Of a DNA stretch of 64,000 bases, positions 24,196 to 31,650 are shown in pieces. The notes under the pieces are model-generated. The model saw only the letters and a list, made by a program, of their open reading frames with translations. It searched no databases and had not been told where the DNA came from. Both the position numbers and the translations under genes were made by a program. The stretch is from an uncultured Flavobacteriales bacterium. GTDB taxonomy: Bacteria > Bacteroidota > Bacteroidia > Palsa-965. The stretch's first letter is position 1; every line of letters starts with the position of its first letter. Location: the NCBI GenBank assembly GCA_903873905.1, contig CAIQQJ010000115.1:42356-106355 (forward strand), in the 5' to 3' direction.

Positions 24196-27108
24196 TTACT
24201 TACGAGTAACCACGATTTTCTTCGTGATCAAACTATTTTCGGATGCAAATTGCACGAAGTACATTCCTTCAGGCAGATTGGCAACATCAAGTTGTGCAAC
24301 ATAATTACCAGGTGATTTATCTCCTTTTGCAAGAGTATTCACAAGTCTACCAGAAGCATCGATTATACGGATTTCAGAATAACCAGCTTCAGCTACGTTG
24401 TAAGTAATGTCGGTTACACCTGAAGTTGGATTTGGAAATGCATTTAATGTAGAATAATTTGCATCGTGAGATACGAAAACGCTCAATGGAATTCCATCCC
24501 ACATAATCTGAGCATCAGCTGCGCTAGCTTGCAAATCGGCCAAATTATCACCAGCAATTAAAGCAAATGCAACAGTGATCGAATCATTTGCGGCAACTGT
24601 GAATGGTCCACTTGAAACTACATCACAAATATCAGCACCACCACCGGTAGAGCCTGCAATATCTCTGGTGGTCGTCATTGAAGTGTATTTTTCAGCTTGA
24701 TCATAACCATCGGTAATATCCATTCCACCTGCTCCACCTGTTACATTATCAATTGCATAATGATTTACAGGAGCAGAATTGGTTAGCAATTTGATTCCAC
24801 AATATTTTCCACTTGCCAATGTACAGAACGCATAACCCATTTTTTGTCCAGCATCAAATCCTGTTCTATTGGAGCCGAAGGTGGCTGCGTCAATATCCCA
24901 GTCAGAAAAAATTCCTGCATAAAGATTTGAGAGTGTACTTGCGCCAGTATTCTTGATCACATATTTCACAATCACATATTTACGATGCGGAGCTGAGTTC
25001 CATGCATAGGCAGAATGATGTACCGTTACAGGAAGTGGTGTTGTAGATACGTTATCACGGAATTTTCCATCCACGTCAAAATTGGAAACAACAACAGGAC
25101 TTACGGTGCGAACATTACTTGAGGAAGCAAAATCTGCATCTGTATTTCCTGGAGTTCCATTACGAACCATGTCATTTGTATTTGCACTTGTAGTTCCAAT
25201 CATCAAACTGGATTCATACATCAATGATCCACCTTGCAAATAATTAAAGCCCAGACCTTGTAATTGGTTAGGTTGATTGTAGCCAATCAAACCTTTGCTG
25301 GTGATGGTGGTCCAAACATCATTAACAGTGATATTGATATAATCCACATTGACAACAACAGAGAAATAAGTATTGACAGAATAACTACCATCCACCATAG
25401 TGAGTTTAAAAACAATGCTCTGATTGATTGGAGCACTTGCATTTATTTTCACTGTGAAAGGATCTGCATTATGATTTGCTGTTCCCAATGTGCCTAGCGC
25501 ACCAACAGCAGTTGTTCCATCAAGAACAGTTACAAAACCACCGGCAGTAACAACGCTCAATGTTGCATTCAAATTAGTTGCAGCTCCAAGATAATTTGTA
25601 AACAAACCTCTTATGCGCAAAGTATCACCTGCAATGAATGTCATGTCATTATTATCATCAAACAAAACATTGGTGTAAGTAATAGCAGGACCATTTGGAT
25701 CTGTCAAAGCGCGATAAAGATTTACACGACCTGTTCCAAGACGATCTGCATAAATAGCAGATGTATTTCCAGACACGGAATAAATATCATCAGCTGTGCG
25801 CTTAAGACGTTCGCCTGTTTGAAGTGCATTGTAAGATGGGTAATAAGCACGAACCACTGCTGCACATCCTGCACAAACAGGAGAAGCCATTGAAGTTCCG
25901 CTATTCATTGCGTAACTATTCGAAGTCCAAGTTGCATTGACATTATTACCAGGAGAACAAATGTCGACTGTGTAATTGTAATTTGAAAAACTTGCACGCG
26001 CGTCAGTATTGGTTGTCGCGGCAACGCTTAAAACTTTATCATAAGCAGCAGGATAAAATATTTCATCCAAACCATCATTACCAGCAGCGGCAACAACTAA
26101 TGCATCCATATTATTTGTTGCATAATCAATAATGCTTTGTCCGTAAGAACCGCCACCTGCACCACCCCAAGAGCAATTGATAACACCACAACCATGATCG
26201 GCTGCATAAGTAATTCCTTCATAAGAAGCAGTCAAAGCGCCAGTAGCATCAGCTATTTTAACCGGCAAAAATTTGCAATTGTAACCCGTTCCGCACAAAC
26301 CCGTATTGTTATTGCATTGCGCAGCCGCACATCCGCTTACGTGAACACCGTGCGCATTTCCCTGCCATGTTGCATCTTTATCATTCATGGCAACATCCCA
26401 ACCAGTGTAGTTGTCAATGTAACCATCCGCATCATCGTCGATATTATTATTTGGAATTTCTCCTGCGTTGTGTGCAAGTTGGTTAACAAGATCTGTATGT
26501 GTAAGCTCTGTTCCAGTATCCACAATTCCGATTATGGAAGTAGAAGCGCCAGTAGAAATATCCCAACCACTTTGTGTTGCTCCAGCAGCATGAACGGTAT
26601 AAATGTGATATTGTCCATTCGCAGAAGTGTTATTTGCCGCTTTTGGATCGTTTGGTGTTAATGTGATTTTCGGAATGTAATGTGGTTCCACATATTCAAA
26701 AAAACCTTGATTGAAAAGTTTTCCAATTGCACTTTCAAGTGGCAATGCGCCTGTGTAGTGAACTTCATACACAAGAGAAAGGTCAATCATCGGCGCACCA
26801 TATTTATTTAAGGCTTTTTCTGGAGCCTTTTTCAAAGGATAAATTTTCTTGATATTATCAACGCCAATCATGTTGAAGAAATTTTCAACAGCAGCAATTG
26901 AAATTTGTGAATTGCTACACTGACTTCTGTACTCAGGAAGTACATTAATGATCAATGTGTTTGGCATAAATTCATCCGACTTTAATAAAGTGGTCGGTGT
27001 ATATTTTTGTGCATGAAGTCCCTGGGAACTTCCAGCATTACCAGTGTTTTTTGCAGAAATGTTTGCAGCAAACATTGTAAGCAGAGAAATCGTAATGATC
27101 CTTTTCAT
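24196..27108 (-). CDS. T9SS type A secreted subtilisin-like serine protease (S8)
   Basis: The 970-residue protein has a signal peptide (MKRIITISLLTMFAANISAKN), a pro-region of about 150 residues, and a full S8 catalytic domain with D197 (GIVDTGTELTHTDL), H253 (HGVHVSGCAAA) and S406 (GTSMASPVCAG). CARDB/fibronectin-like modules follow, then a type A sorting domain (LNAFPNPTSGVTDITY ... LPEGMYFVQFASE). All catalytic residues are present, so it is probably an active extracellular protease, processed and exported by T9SS. A terminator lies just behind it. Confidence 0.95.
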   Translation of the reverse strand: MKRIITISLLTMFAANISAKNTGNAGSSQGLHAQKYTPTTLLKSDEFMPNTLIINVLPEYRSQCSNSQISIAAVENFFNMIGVDNIKKIYPLKKAPEKALNKYGAPMIDLSLVYEVHYTGALPLESAIGKLFNQGFFEYVEPHYIPKITLTPNDPKAANNTSANGQYHIYTVHAAGATQSGWDISTGASTSIIGIVDTGTELTHTDLVNQLAHNAGEIPNNNIDDDADGYIDNYTGWDVAMNDKDATWQGNAHGVHVSGCAAAQCNNNTGLCGTGYNCKFLPVKIADATGALTASYEGITYAADHGCGVINCSWGGAGGGSYGQSIIDYATNNMDALVVAAAGNDGLDEIFYPAAYDKVLSVAATTNTDARASFSNYNYTVDICSPGNNVNATWTSNSYAMNSGTSMASPVCAGCAAVVRAYYPSYNALQTGERLKRTADDIYSVSGNTSAIYADRLGTGRVNLYRALTDPNGPAITYTNVLFDDNNDMTFIAGDTLRIRGLFTNYLGAATNLNATLSVVTAGGFVTVLDGTTAVGALGTLGTANHNADPFTVKINASAPINQSIVFKLTMVDGSYSVNTYFSVVVNVDYINITVNDVWTTITSKGLIGYNQPNQLQGLGFNYLQGGSLMYESSLMIGTTSANTNDMVRNGTPGNTDADFASSSNVRTVSPVVVSNFDVDGKFRDNVSTTPLPVTVHHSAYAWNSAPHRKYVIVKYVIKNTGASTLSNLYAGIFSDWDIDAATFGSNRTGFDAGQKMGYAFCTLASGKYCGIKLLTNSAPVNHYAIDNVTGGAGGMDITDGYDQAEKYTSMTTTRDIAGSTGGGADICDVVSSGPFTVAANDSITVAFALIAGDNLADLQASAADAQIMWDGIPLSVFVSHDANYSTLNAFPNPTSGVTDITYNVAEAGYSEIRIIDASGRLVNTLAKGDKSPGNYVAQLDVANLPEGMYFVQFASENSLITKKIVVTRK

Positions 27109-27252
27109 GTAAGTTGGTTAGAAAGATTTGGTAGGTCTTGAATTTTGAACAACGAATGTAACGATAACATTCTGGAAATCAAACTGAGAAAGAGGTGAAA
27201 GTCGCGGGTATTGCGGTGAATTAACATTAATCTTCAAAAAACATAGGCCCTT

Positions 27253-27702
27253 TTAAAAATAGCTCGGCAATTCCTTCAGAAAAACATATTTCTCATTTTC
27301 ATGATCCACTTCACAGCAGAAATGCTGCAGTCCATTTGTAAGCAAAAATAAATTCACATCAAGTGTCAAATTATATCTTGCAGCCTGATCAAAAACGTGC
27401 TGGTTAATTTCCACATCATGCGCCTTGCATTCTACAATTAATACCGGCTTTGTTTCGTGATTGAAGGCAACAATATCACATCGTCGTGTCAATCCATTCA
27501 CAGCAATTGACTTTTCAACTGCCAATAAAGAAGCGGGATAATTTTTCTCCTCAATCAACCATTTTGCCGTATGTTGGCGCACCCATTCTTCAGGTGTAAG
27601 AGTCACCCATTTTTTTCTCACCACATCAAATATTTCCGGTCGTGATTTATTGTCACGCATTCGAAATTCATAAGAAGGAAAATTCAGTTTTGGAAGCGCC
27701 AT
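27253..27702 (-). CDS. HsdR N-terminal-like PD-(D/E)xK nuclease domain protein, stand-alone
   Basis: The product is about 149 residues from the ATG at 27702 (MALPKLNFPSYEFRMRDNKSRPEIFD), rather than 27732, because a TAACTTTG box lies only two bases before the longer start. It matches the HSDR_N_2 domain: the nuclease core is RRCDIVAFNHETKPVLIVECKA, giving D...ExK. In type I enzymes this fold cuts DNA, but here no methylase, specificity or helicase parts are present, and stand-alone copies are widespread in Bacteroidota. It is probably a housekeeping or unknown nuclease rather than a restriction system. Confidence 0.85.
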   Translation of the reverse strand: MALPKLNFPSYEFRMRDNKSRPEIFDVVRKKWVTLTPEEWVRQHTAKWLIEEKNYPASLLAVEKSIAVNGLTRRCDIVAFNHETKPVLIVECKAHDVEINQHVFDQAARYNLTLDVNLFLLTNGLQHFCCEVDHENEKYVFLKELPSYF

Positions 27703-27734
27703 TTCTGATTGCGGATTGAAAAAACAATTCATTT

Positions 27735-27742
27735 CAAAGTTA
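27735..27742 (-). promoter_or_regulatory. -7 element upstream of the HsdR-N-like gene
   Basis: TAACTTTG on the minus strand lies two bases from the ATG at 27732. A normal transcription start would fall inside or after that codon, which favours the ATG at 27702. Confidence 0.45.
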
Positions 27743-27934
27743 ATTTAAAATGAACTGAAAAATATTTTCAATCCAGATCTCTGACACTTTTGATTGTTGA
27801 ATCCAATGTAACATGAATTCTTAATAGCAGTAGGCTCAATTGAATTTATGATTCATTTGGGGTTGATAGCTTATTGTTACTTCAATTAAAAATTTATTCC
27901 AAAAAAGGAAAAACTGTATTCCCTTTCACTTCCC

Positions 27935-27942
27935 TATCTTTG
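27935..27942 (+). promoter_or_regulatory. -7 element upstream of the AMP nucleosidase gene
   Basis: TATCTTTG matches TAnnTTTG exactly. The 90-base leader contains a tandem ATTACCAATT array. Confidence 0.5.
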
Positions 27943-27957
27943 CCAATAATATTATCT

Positions 27958-28010
27958 CCAATTACCAATTACCAATTACATAATATCAAATATCAAATTA
28001 CCAATTACGT
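27958..28010 (+). repeat. Family D array (ATTACCAATT words) in the AMP nucleosidase leader
   Basis: CCAATTACCAATTACCAATTACATAATATCAAATATCAAATTACCAATTACG: a short-period direct repeat with two related words. Confidence 0.7.
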
Positions 28011-28031
28011 ATCACTTGTCGCTGAAAAATT

Positions 28032-28802
28032 ATGAAAACTAAAGAAGATATCGTTGCCAATTGGCTTCCCCGTTATACAGGAATTCCATTGAATGAATGG
28101 GGTGAATATATTTTACTGACCAATTTCAACGGATACGTTCACATGTTTGCCGAAAAATTCGGTGTGGAAGTAAAAGGTGTTGACAAACCCATGATGAATG
28201 CACATGCGGATGGAATTTCAATTATCAATTTCGGAATGGGAAGTGCCACGGCAGCAACTGTGATGGATTTGCTTACTGCAATTCAACCTAAAGGAGTATT
28301 ATTTCTTGGAAAATGTGGTGGACTGAAAAGAAAAAACAAACTCGGCGATTTGATTCTTCCCATTGCAGCCATTCGTGGTGAAGGAACAAGTAATGATTAT
28401 TTCCCTCCTGAAGTTCCTGCTTTACCAGCGTTCAGTTTGCAAAAAGCAATTTCAACCACCATCCGAAATCATAACAAGGATTATTGGACAGGAACTGTTT
28501 ATACTACCAATCGCCGCGTATGGGAACATGATGAGGAATTCAAGGAATATTTGAGAACCATTCGCGCGATGGCGATAGATATGGAAACAGCAACTATTTT
28601 TTCTGTCGGTTTTCACAATGAAATTTCAACAGGTGCATTGCTTTTGGTGTCCGACCAACCGATGACTCCAGATGGCGTAAAAACTGAAGAGAGTGATAAA
28701 AAAGTGACGAACGATTATGTAAAAGAGCACTTGCAAATCGGAATTGACTCGTTGAAAGAGTTGATCAATAATGGACTTACCATTAAACACTTGCAGTTTT
28801 AA
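28032..28802 (+). CDS. amn: AMP nucleosidase, short Bacteroidota type
   Basis: The 256-residue enzyme belongs to the PNP/UDP phosphorylase superfamily: NFGMGSATAATVMDLL, GVLFLGKCGGLKRKNKLGDLILP, IRGEGTSNDYFPPEVPALP and the nucleoside-site MAIDMETATIFSVGF block near residue 185, followed by LLVSDQPMTPDGVKTEESDKKVT. It hydrolyses AMP to adenine and ribose 5-phosphate in the cytoplasm. It lacks the large N-terminal regulatory domain of the E. coli enzyme, as usual for this branch. It stands alone behind a repeat-containing leader. Confidence 0.92.
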   Translation: MKTKEDIVANWLPRYTGIPLNEWGEYILLTNFNGYVHMFAEKFGVEVKGVDKPMMNAHADGISIINFGMGSATAATVMDLLTAIQPKGVLFLGKCGGLKRKNKLGDLILPIAAIRGEGTSNDYFPPEVPALPAFSLQKAISTTIRNHNKDYWTGTVYTTNRRVWEHDEEFKEYLRTIRAMAIDMETATIFSVGFHNEISTGALLLVSDQPMTPDGVKTEESDKKVTNDYVKEHLQIGIDSLKELINNGLTIKHLQF

Positions 28803-28892
28803 ACAATAGGGAGATTTTTTTGGTACAGGATTTATTTCTTCGAAAAAAAATTCGATATTCGGAGAAATTAAATAACCCCTTCACTTTTGTTT

Positions 28893-29213
28893 ATGTCCTC
28901 CATTCCCCGGATTTGCATTTTTTTGCTTCTATTTTCTTTCATTGCCTGTCAACATGAAAAAGTTTGTTCTGGCTTAAATCCGGAAACGGGGAAATACAAT
29001 TCATATAGCAAAGTTCGAAAAGGGAAAAGAACGGCTCATGGGAATCCTGAAAAACAGGCTATACGGCGTCGACAAAAATCGATAAGGAAGCAAAAGGGTT
29101 GGAATCTTTCTAAAACAACAGGAAAACCAACAGGTGTTTTTCAATTTGGTGGCAGTGTACATGGTGGAGGCAGTAGCAGTGGCGGTGCAAATGTCAGTCA
29201 GCCAAAAAATTAA
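28893..29213 (+). CDS. Small predicted lipoprotein, function unknown
   Basis: From the ATG at 28893 (two codons after the track's TTG) the product has 106 residues: MSSIPRICIFLLLFSFIACQHEK, a lipoprotein signal with lipobox FIAC. The mature part is strongly basic (KVRKGKRTAHGNPEKQAIRRRQKSIRKQKGW) and ends in a Gly/Ser-rich tail (FGGSVHGGGSSSGGANVSQPKN). No family was recognised. The basic middle part could contact peptidoglycan, LPS or nucleic acid, but this is speculation. A TTG-less CACTTTTG box sits just upstream. Confidence 0.65.
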   Translation: MSSIPRICIFLLLFSFIACQHEKVCSGLNPETGKYNSYSKVRKGKRTAHGNPEKQAIRRRQKSIRKQKGWNLSKTTGKPTGVFQFGGSVHGGGSSSGGANVSQPKN

Positions 29214-29307
29214 TTGCAATTCCAAGGCCTAAGAAATCTTCGATTTAAGTTTTAACAACTTTTCAAATCGTAATTTCCAAATCGTATTTCGTACCTATTT
29301 TTACATC

Positions 29308-30306
29308 GTGGAATACAACGAAATCATTTCGGATTTAAAAAAGAAAATCTACAAACCGATTTATTTTCTTTCCGGAGAAGAACCTTATTTCATTGATCTG
29401 ATTTCAGATTTCATTGAGAAAAATGTACTCGATGAAAATGAACGCGAATTCAATCAAACAATTTTATACGGGCGTGACACCGATGTTGGAACGATTATCG
29501 GTGAAGCGAAACGCTATCCGATGATGTCGGACAAAATGGTGGTGATTGTAAAAGAAGCGCAGTCCTTAAAAAACATTGAGGACTTAGATGCTTACGTCAA
29601 CAATCCGCTCACCTCCACGCTGCTTGTCATTTGTTACAAATACAAAACGCTCGACAAGAGAAAATCATTTCCAAAAACGGTCGCAAAAAAAGGTGTTCTG
29701 TTTGAATCAAAAAAACTGTACGAGAATAAAATTCCAGATTGGATTTCGTCTTATTTAAAGGAGAGAAAATATACGGTAAGTCCGAAATCCTCTCAACTGC
29801 TCACGGAATATCTCGGAACTGATCTTGGAAAAATTGTCAATGAACTTGACAAGTTGATGATCAATCTTCCTCCCGGAACTGAAATCACACCTGATCATAT
29901 TCAAACTAACATTGGGATCAGCAAGGATTTCAATACGTTCGAGTTGAATGATGCTTTGACAAAAAGAGATGTTGTGAAAGCGAATCGGATCATCAATTAT
30001 TTCGCAGCAAATTCAAAAGACCATCCACTGGTTCTTACAATTGCTTCGCTGAATTCCTTTTTCGTAAAACTTTTACGTTATCACGGACTGGAAGACAAAT
30101 CAAAAGATTCTGCAGCAAAAGCACTGGGAGTTCATCCGTTTTTTGTTGGCGATTATATTGCCGCCGCGAAAAATTACCCAATGCAAAAACTGAAATCAAT
30201 TTTTTCTTTCTTAAGAGAATATGATTTGCGATCTAAAGGAATTGACAATGTGAGCGCGGACGAGGGGGAACTGATGAAGGAACTTATCTGGAAAATATTA
30301 CACTGA
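29308..30306 (+). CDS. holA: DNA polymerase III subunit delta
   Basis: The 332-residue protein matches HolA: DLKKKIYKPIYFLSGEEPYFIDLISDFIEKNVLDENEREFNQTILYGRDTD at the N-terminus, then KMVVIVKEAQSLKNIEDL, YLGTDLGKIVNELDKLMIN and the C-terminal collar helices. Delta opens the beta clamp during loading at the replication fork. The start is GTG (GTGGAATACAACGAAATC); no nearby ATG gives the conserved N-terminus. The stop codon is followed within 2 bases by a family E repeat. Confidence 0.93.
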   Translation: MEYNEIISDLKKKIYKPIYFLSGEEPYFIDLISDFIEKNVLDENEREFNQTILYGRDTDVGTIIGEAKRYPMMSDKMVVIVKEAQSLKNIEDLDAYVNNPLTSTLLVICYKYKTLDKRKSFPKTVAKKGVLFESKKLYENKIPDWISSYLKERKYTVSPKSSQLLTEYLGTDLGKIVNELDKLMINLPPGTEITPDHIQTNIGISKDFNTFELNDALTKRDVVKANRIINYFAANSKDHPLVLTIASLNSFFVKLLRYHGLEDKSKDSAAKALGVHPFFVGDYIAAAKNYPMQKLKSIFSFLREYDLRSKGIDNVSADEGELMKELIWKILH

Positions 30307-30308
30307 GA

Positions 30309-30398
30309 CTTCGATACATTTTTCTTTTTTGTCAGTTTTAGTTCTAACCGAAAAGTAATCTTGAATTTGACAAAAAAGAAAAACACTCAGTCTGACAA
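30309..30398 (+). repeat. Family E repeat after holA
   Basis: CTTCGATACATTTTT...GACAAAAAAGAAAAACACTCAGTCTGACAA, beginning 2 bases past the holA stop. It meets an inverted copy head to head. Confidence 0.85.
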
Positions 30399-30428
30399 TA
30401 ATAATATTTTGTCAGACTGAGTGTTTTT
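30379..30428. terminator. Bidirectional terminator made by two inverted E repeats
   Basis: AAAAACACTCAGTCTGACAA (30379-30398) and TTGTCAGACTGAGTGTTTTT (30409-30428) form a perfect 20-bp stem with a 10-base loop; A and T runs flank it on each side. It lies between the convergent genes holA and the SiaC-like gene. Confidence 0.9.
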
Positions 30429-30486
30429 TTCAGATCTGAAAATTTTCTTTCATTTTGAAATCTTGTCCTGAAAAAATGTATCGAAG
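30409..30486 (-). repeat. Family E repeat after the SiaC-like gene
   Basis: Inverted copy: on the minus strand CTTCGATACATTTTTTCAGGACAAG...AAAAAACACTCAGTCTGACAA. Its start lies 1 base past the stop codon of the SiaC-like gene. Confidence 0.85.
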
Positions 30487-30487
30487 T

Positions 30488-30877
30488 CTACTTCCTACCG
30501 GGAACTCTTTTTGTAGGATCAACGGAAGCATAAGTGAAAGGGATGTCCACAATTTCTGAAAATGTTTCGCCGTGGTCGCGCATTTCTTCATCATCTGAAT
30601 AATATTCCCACATAACAGACAAAGGAATTTGCTTTAGATCTTTCACGATTCGCATGTAATCCAAAAATGCTTTGGAAGAAAGCGTGTTCATATATTCCAA
30701 ACGGAAAGTGAATGAAAATGATTTCACCAATTCAGGATCAAGCGCCTCGATGAATTCTTCTATAGGCCTAAAAAAAACGTAAGCGTTTTCCGGAATAGAA
30801 ACTCCCGCAATCATTACAGAACCACCCACTTCATCAAGTACAATAAGAGGTGTGTGCCTTGTCGCTTCAATTTTCAT
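30488..30877 (-). CDS. SiaC-family regulatory phosphoprotein (DUF1987)
   Basis: The 129-residue protein carries the family signature MKIEATRHTPLIVLDEVGGSVMIAGVSIPENAYVFFRPIEEFI and FTFRLEYMNTLSSKAFLDYMRIVKDL; the TLSSK segment corresponds to the phosphorylated Thr region of Pseudomonas SiaC. There SiaC is phosphorylated by the kinase SiaB, dephosphorylated by the PP2C phosphatase SiaA, and controls diguanylate cyclase activity. No siaA or siaB is in the window, so the partner is unknown. A TATATTTG box lies upstream at 30906-30913. Confidence 0.87.
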   Translation of the reverse strand: MKIEATRHTPLIVLDEVGGSVMIAGVSIPENAYVFFRPIEEFIEALDPELVKSFSFTFRLEYMNTLSSKAFLDYMRIVKDLKQIPLSVMWEYYSDDEEMRDHGETFSEIVDIPFTYASVDPTKRVPGRK

Positions 30878-30905
30878 AATTAGCCCTTACTTGAGATTGT
30901 CTGAA

Positions 30906-30913
30906 CAAATATA
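30906..30913 (-). promoter_or_regulatory. -7 element of the SiaC-like gene
   Basis: TATATTTG on the minus strand matches TAnnTTTG and lies 28 bases before the ATG at 30877. Confidence 0.45.
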
Positions 30914-31056
30914 ATTGATAATACTTCTCAAGGTCTAATTATGACAAAAAAACACCTTCACAAAGTAGATTATGAAAAATCAAAGAATAATAATTTGGGA
31001 CCTTGGCTCTGAATGATCCCATTCTCTTTCCATCTTTGCAATCCAAAACAAAAAAC

Positions 31057-31461
31057 ATGAATTATTGGTTAGTTAAATCTGAACCCACAACTTATTCTTG
31101 GGAAACATTTCTAAAGGATGGAGAAACTGCTTGGGAAGGCGTGCGTAATTATGCTGCACGTAATAATTTACGTGAAATGAAAAAGGGCGATGAGGTTTTA
31201 TTTTATCACAGTAATGTGGGAAAGGAAATTGTGGGTATTGCAAAAGTTTCGAAAACCGCTTACCAAGATTCTACAACACAGGAAACAGCTTGGCTCTGTG
31301 TGAATTTGAAACCCCTCAAAACATTCAAAAAGCCTGTAACACTAGCGAATATGAAAACAATAAAGACCTTGAAGGAAATGCCCTTGATTCGAATTGGAAG
31401 GCTTTCAGTTATGCCAATTAGTCCAGAAGAATTCGAAACCATCCTTGAATTATCCAAATAA
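31057..31461 (+). CDS. EVE-domain protein (YTH-like modified-base reader fold)
   Basis: The track ORF starts at 31003, but MNYWLVKSEPTTYSWETFLKDGETAWEGVRNYAARNNLREMKKGDEVLFYHSNVGKEIVGIAKVSK from the ATG at 31057 is the standard EVE N-terminus (134 residues). EVE domains are PUA/YTH relatives proposed to bind modified bases in DNA or RNA; many stand alone in genomes. The cytoplasmic ligand is unknown. No restriction or modification partner is adjacent. Confidence 0.9.
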   Translation: MNYWLVKSEPTTYSWETFLKDGETAWEGVRNYAARNNLREMKKGDEVLFYHSNVGKEIVGIAKVSKTAYQDSTTQETAWLCVNLKPLKTFKKPVTLANMKTIKTLKEMPLIRIGRLSVMPISPEEFETILELSK

Positions 31462-31572
31462 GACCGAATAATGTTAAAAACTGACCTCATAAGGCTCAAT
31501 TTTTACCGAATGTCAATTGGATGCTGAACAATGCATCTTTACGCTTACTTTTGGCACACTAAAAATGAAAAT

Positions 31573-31646
31573 AGTAATTGGTGATTGGTAATTGGATTTT
31601 TGAACCATCGCTAATAACCAAGCACTAATCACCAAGCACCAATTTC
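31573..31646. repeat. Family D inverted array (GTAATTGGTGATTGGTAATTGG ... CACCAAGCACCAATT)
   Basis: The left arm has tandem ATTGGTG/ATTGGTA words; the right arm has ACCAAGCACTAATCACCAAGCACCAATT, their complement. The pair lies between the EVE gene and the TonB receptor, 5 bases before the latter's start. Confidence 0.7.
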
Positions 31647-31650
31647 CGTC

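Larger units (their letters stand above)
27703..28031. other. Divergent intergenic region, HsdR-N-like / AMP nucleosidase
   Basis: The 329 bases contain the -7 box TAACTTTG (minus) and TATCTTTG at 27935-27942 (plus), 90 bases before the AMP nucleosidase gene, plus a tandem array of ATTACCAATT/ATATCAA words at 27958-28010. Otherwise nothing was seen. Confidence 0.6.

Noticed and set aside
26137-26661. 174-residue plus-strand ORF inside the subtilisin gene
   Set aside because: It is antisense to the conserved catalytic domain, rich in Ser/Ile/Arg without any motif; shadow ORF.
27253-27702. Restriction-modification system
   Set aside because: Only an HsdR N-terminal-like nuclease domain is present. 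No HsdM, HsdS or helicase part is adjacent, and stand-alone copies are common in this phylum.
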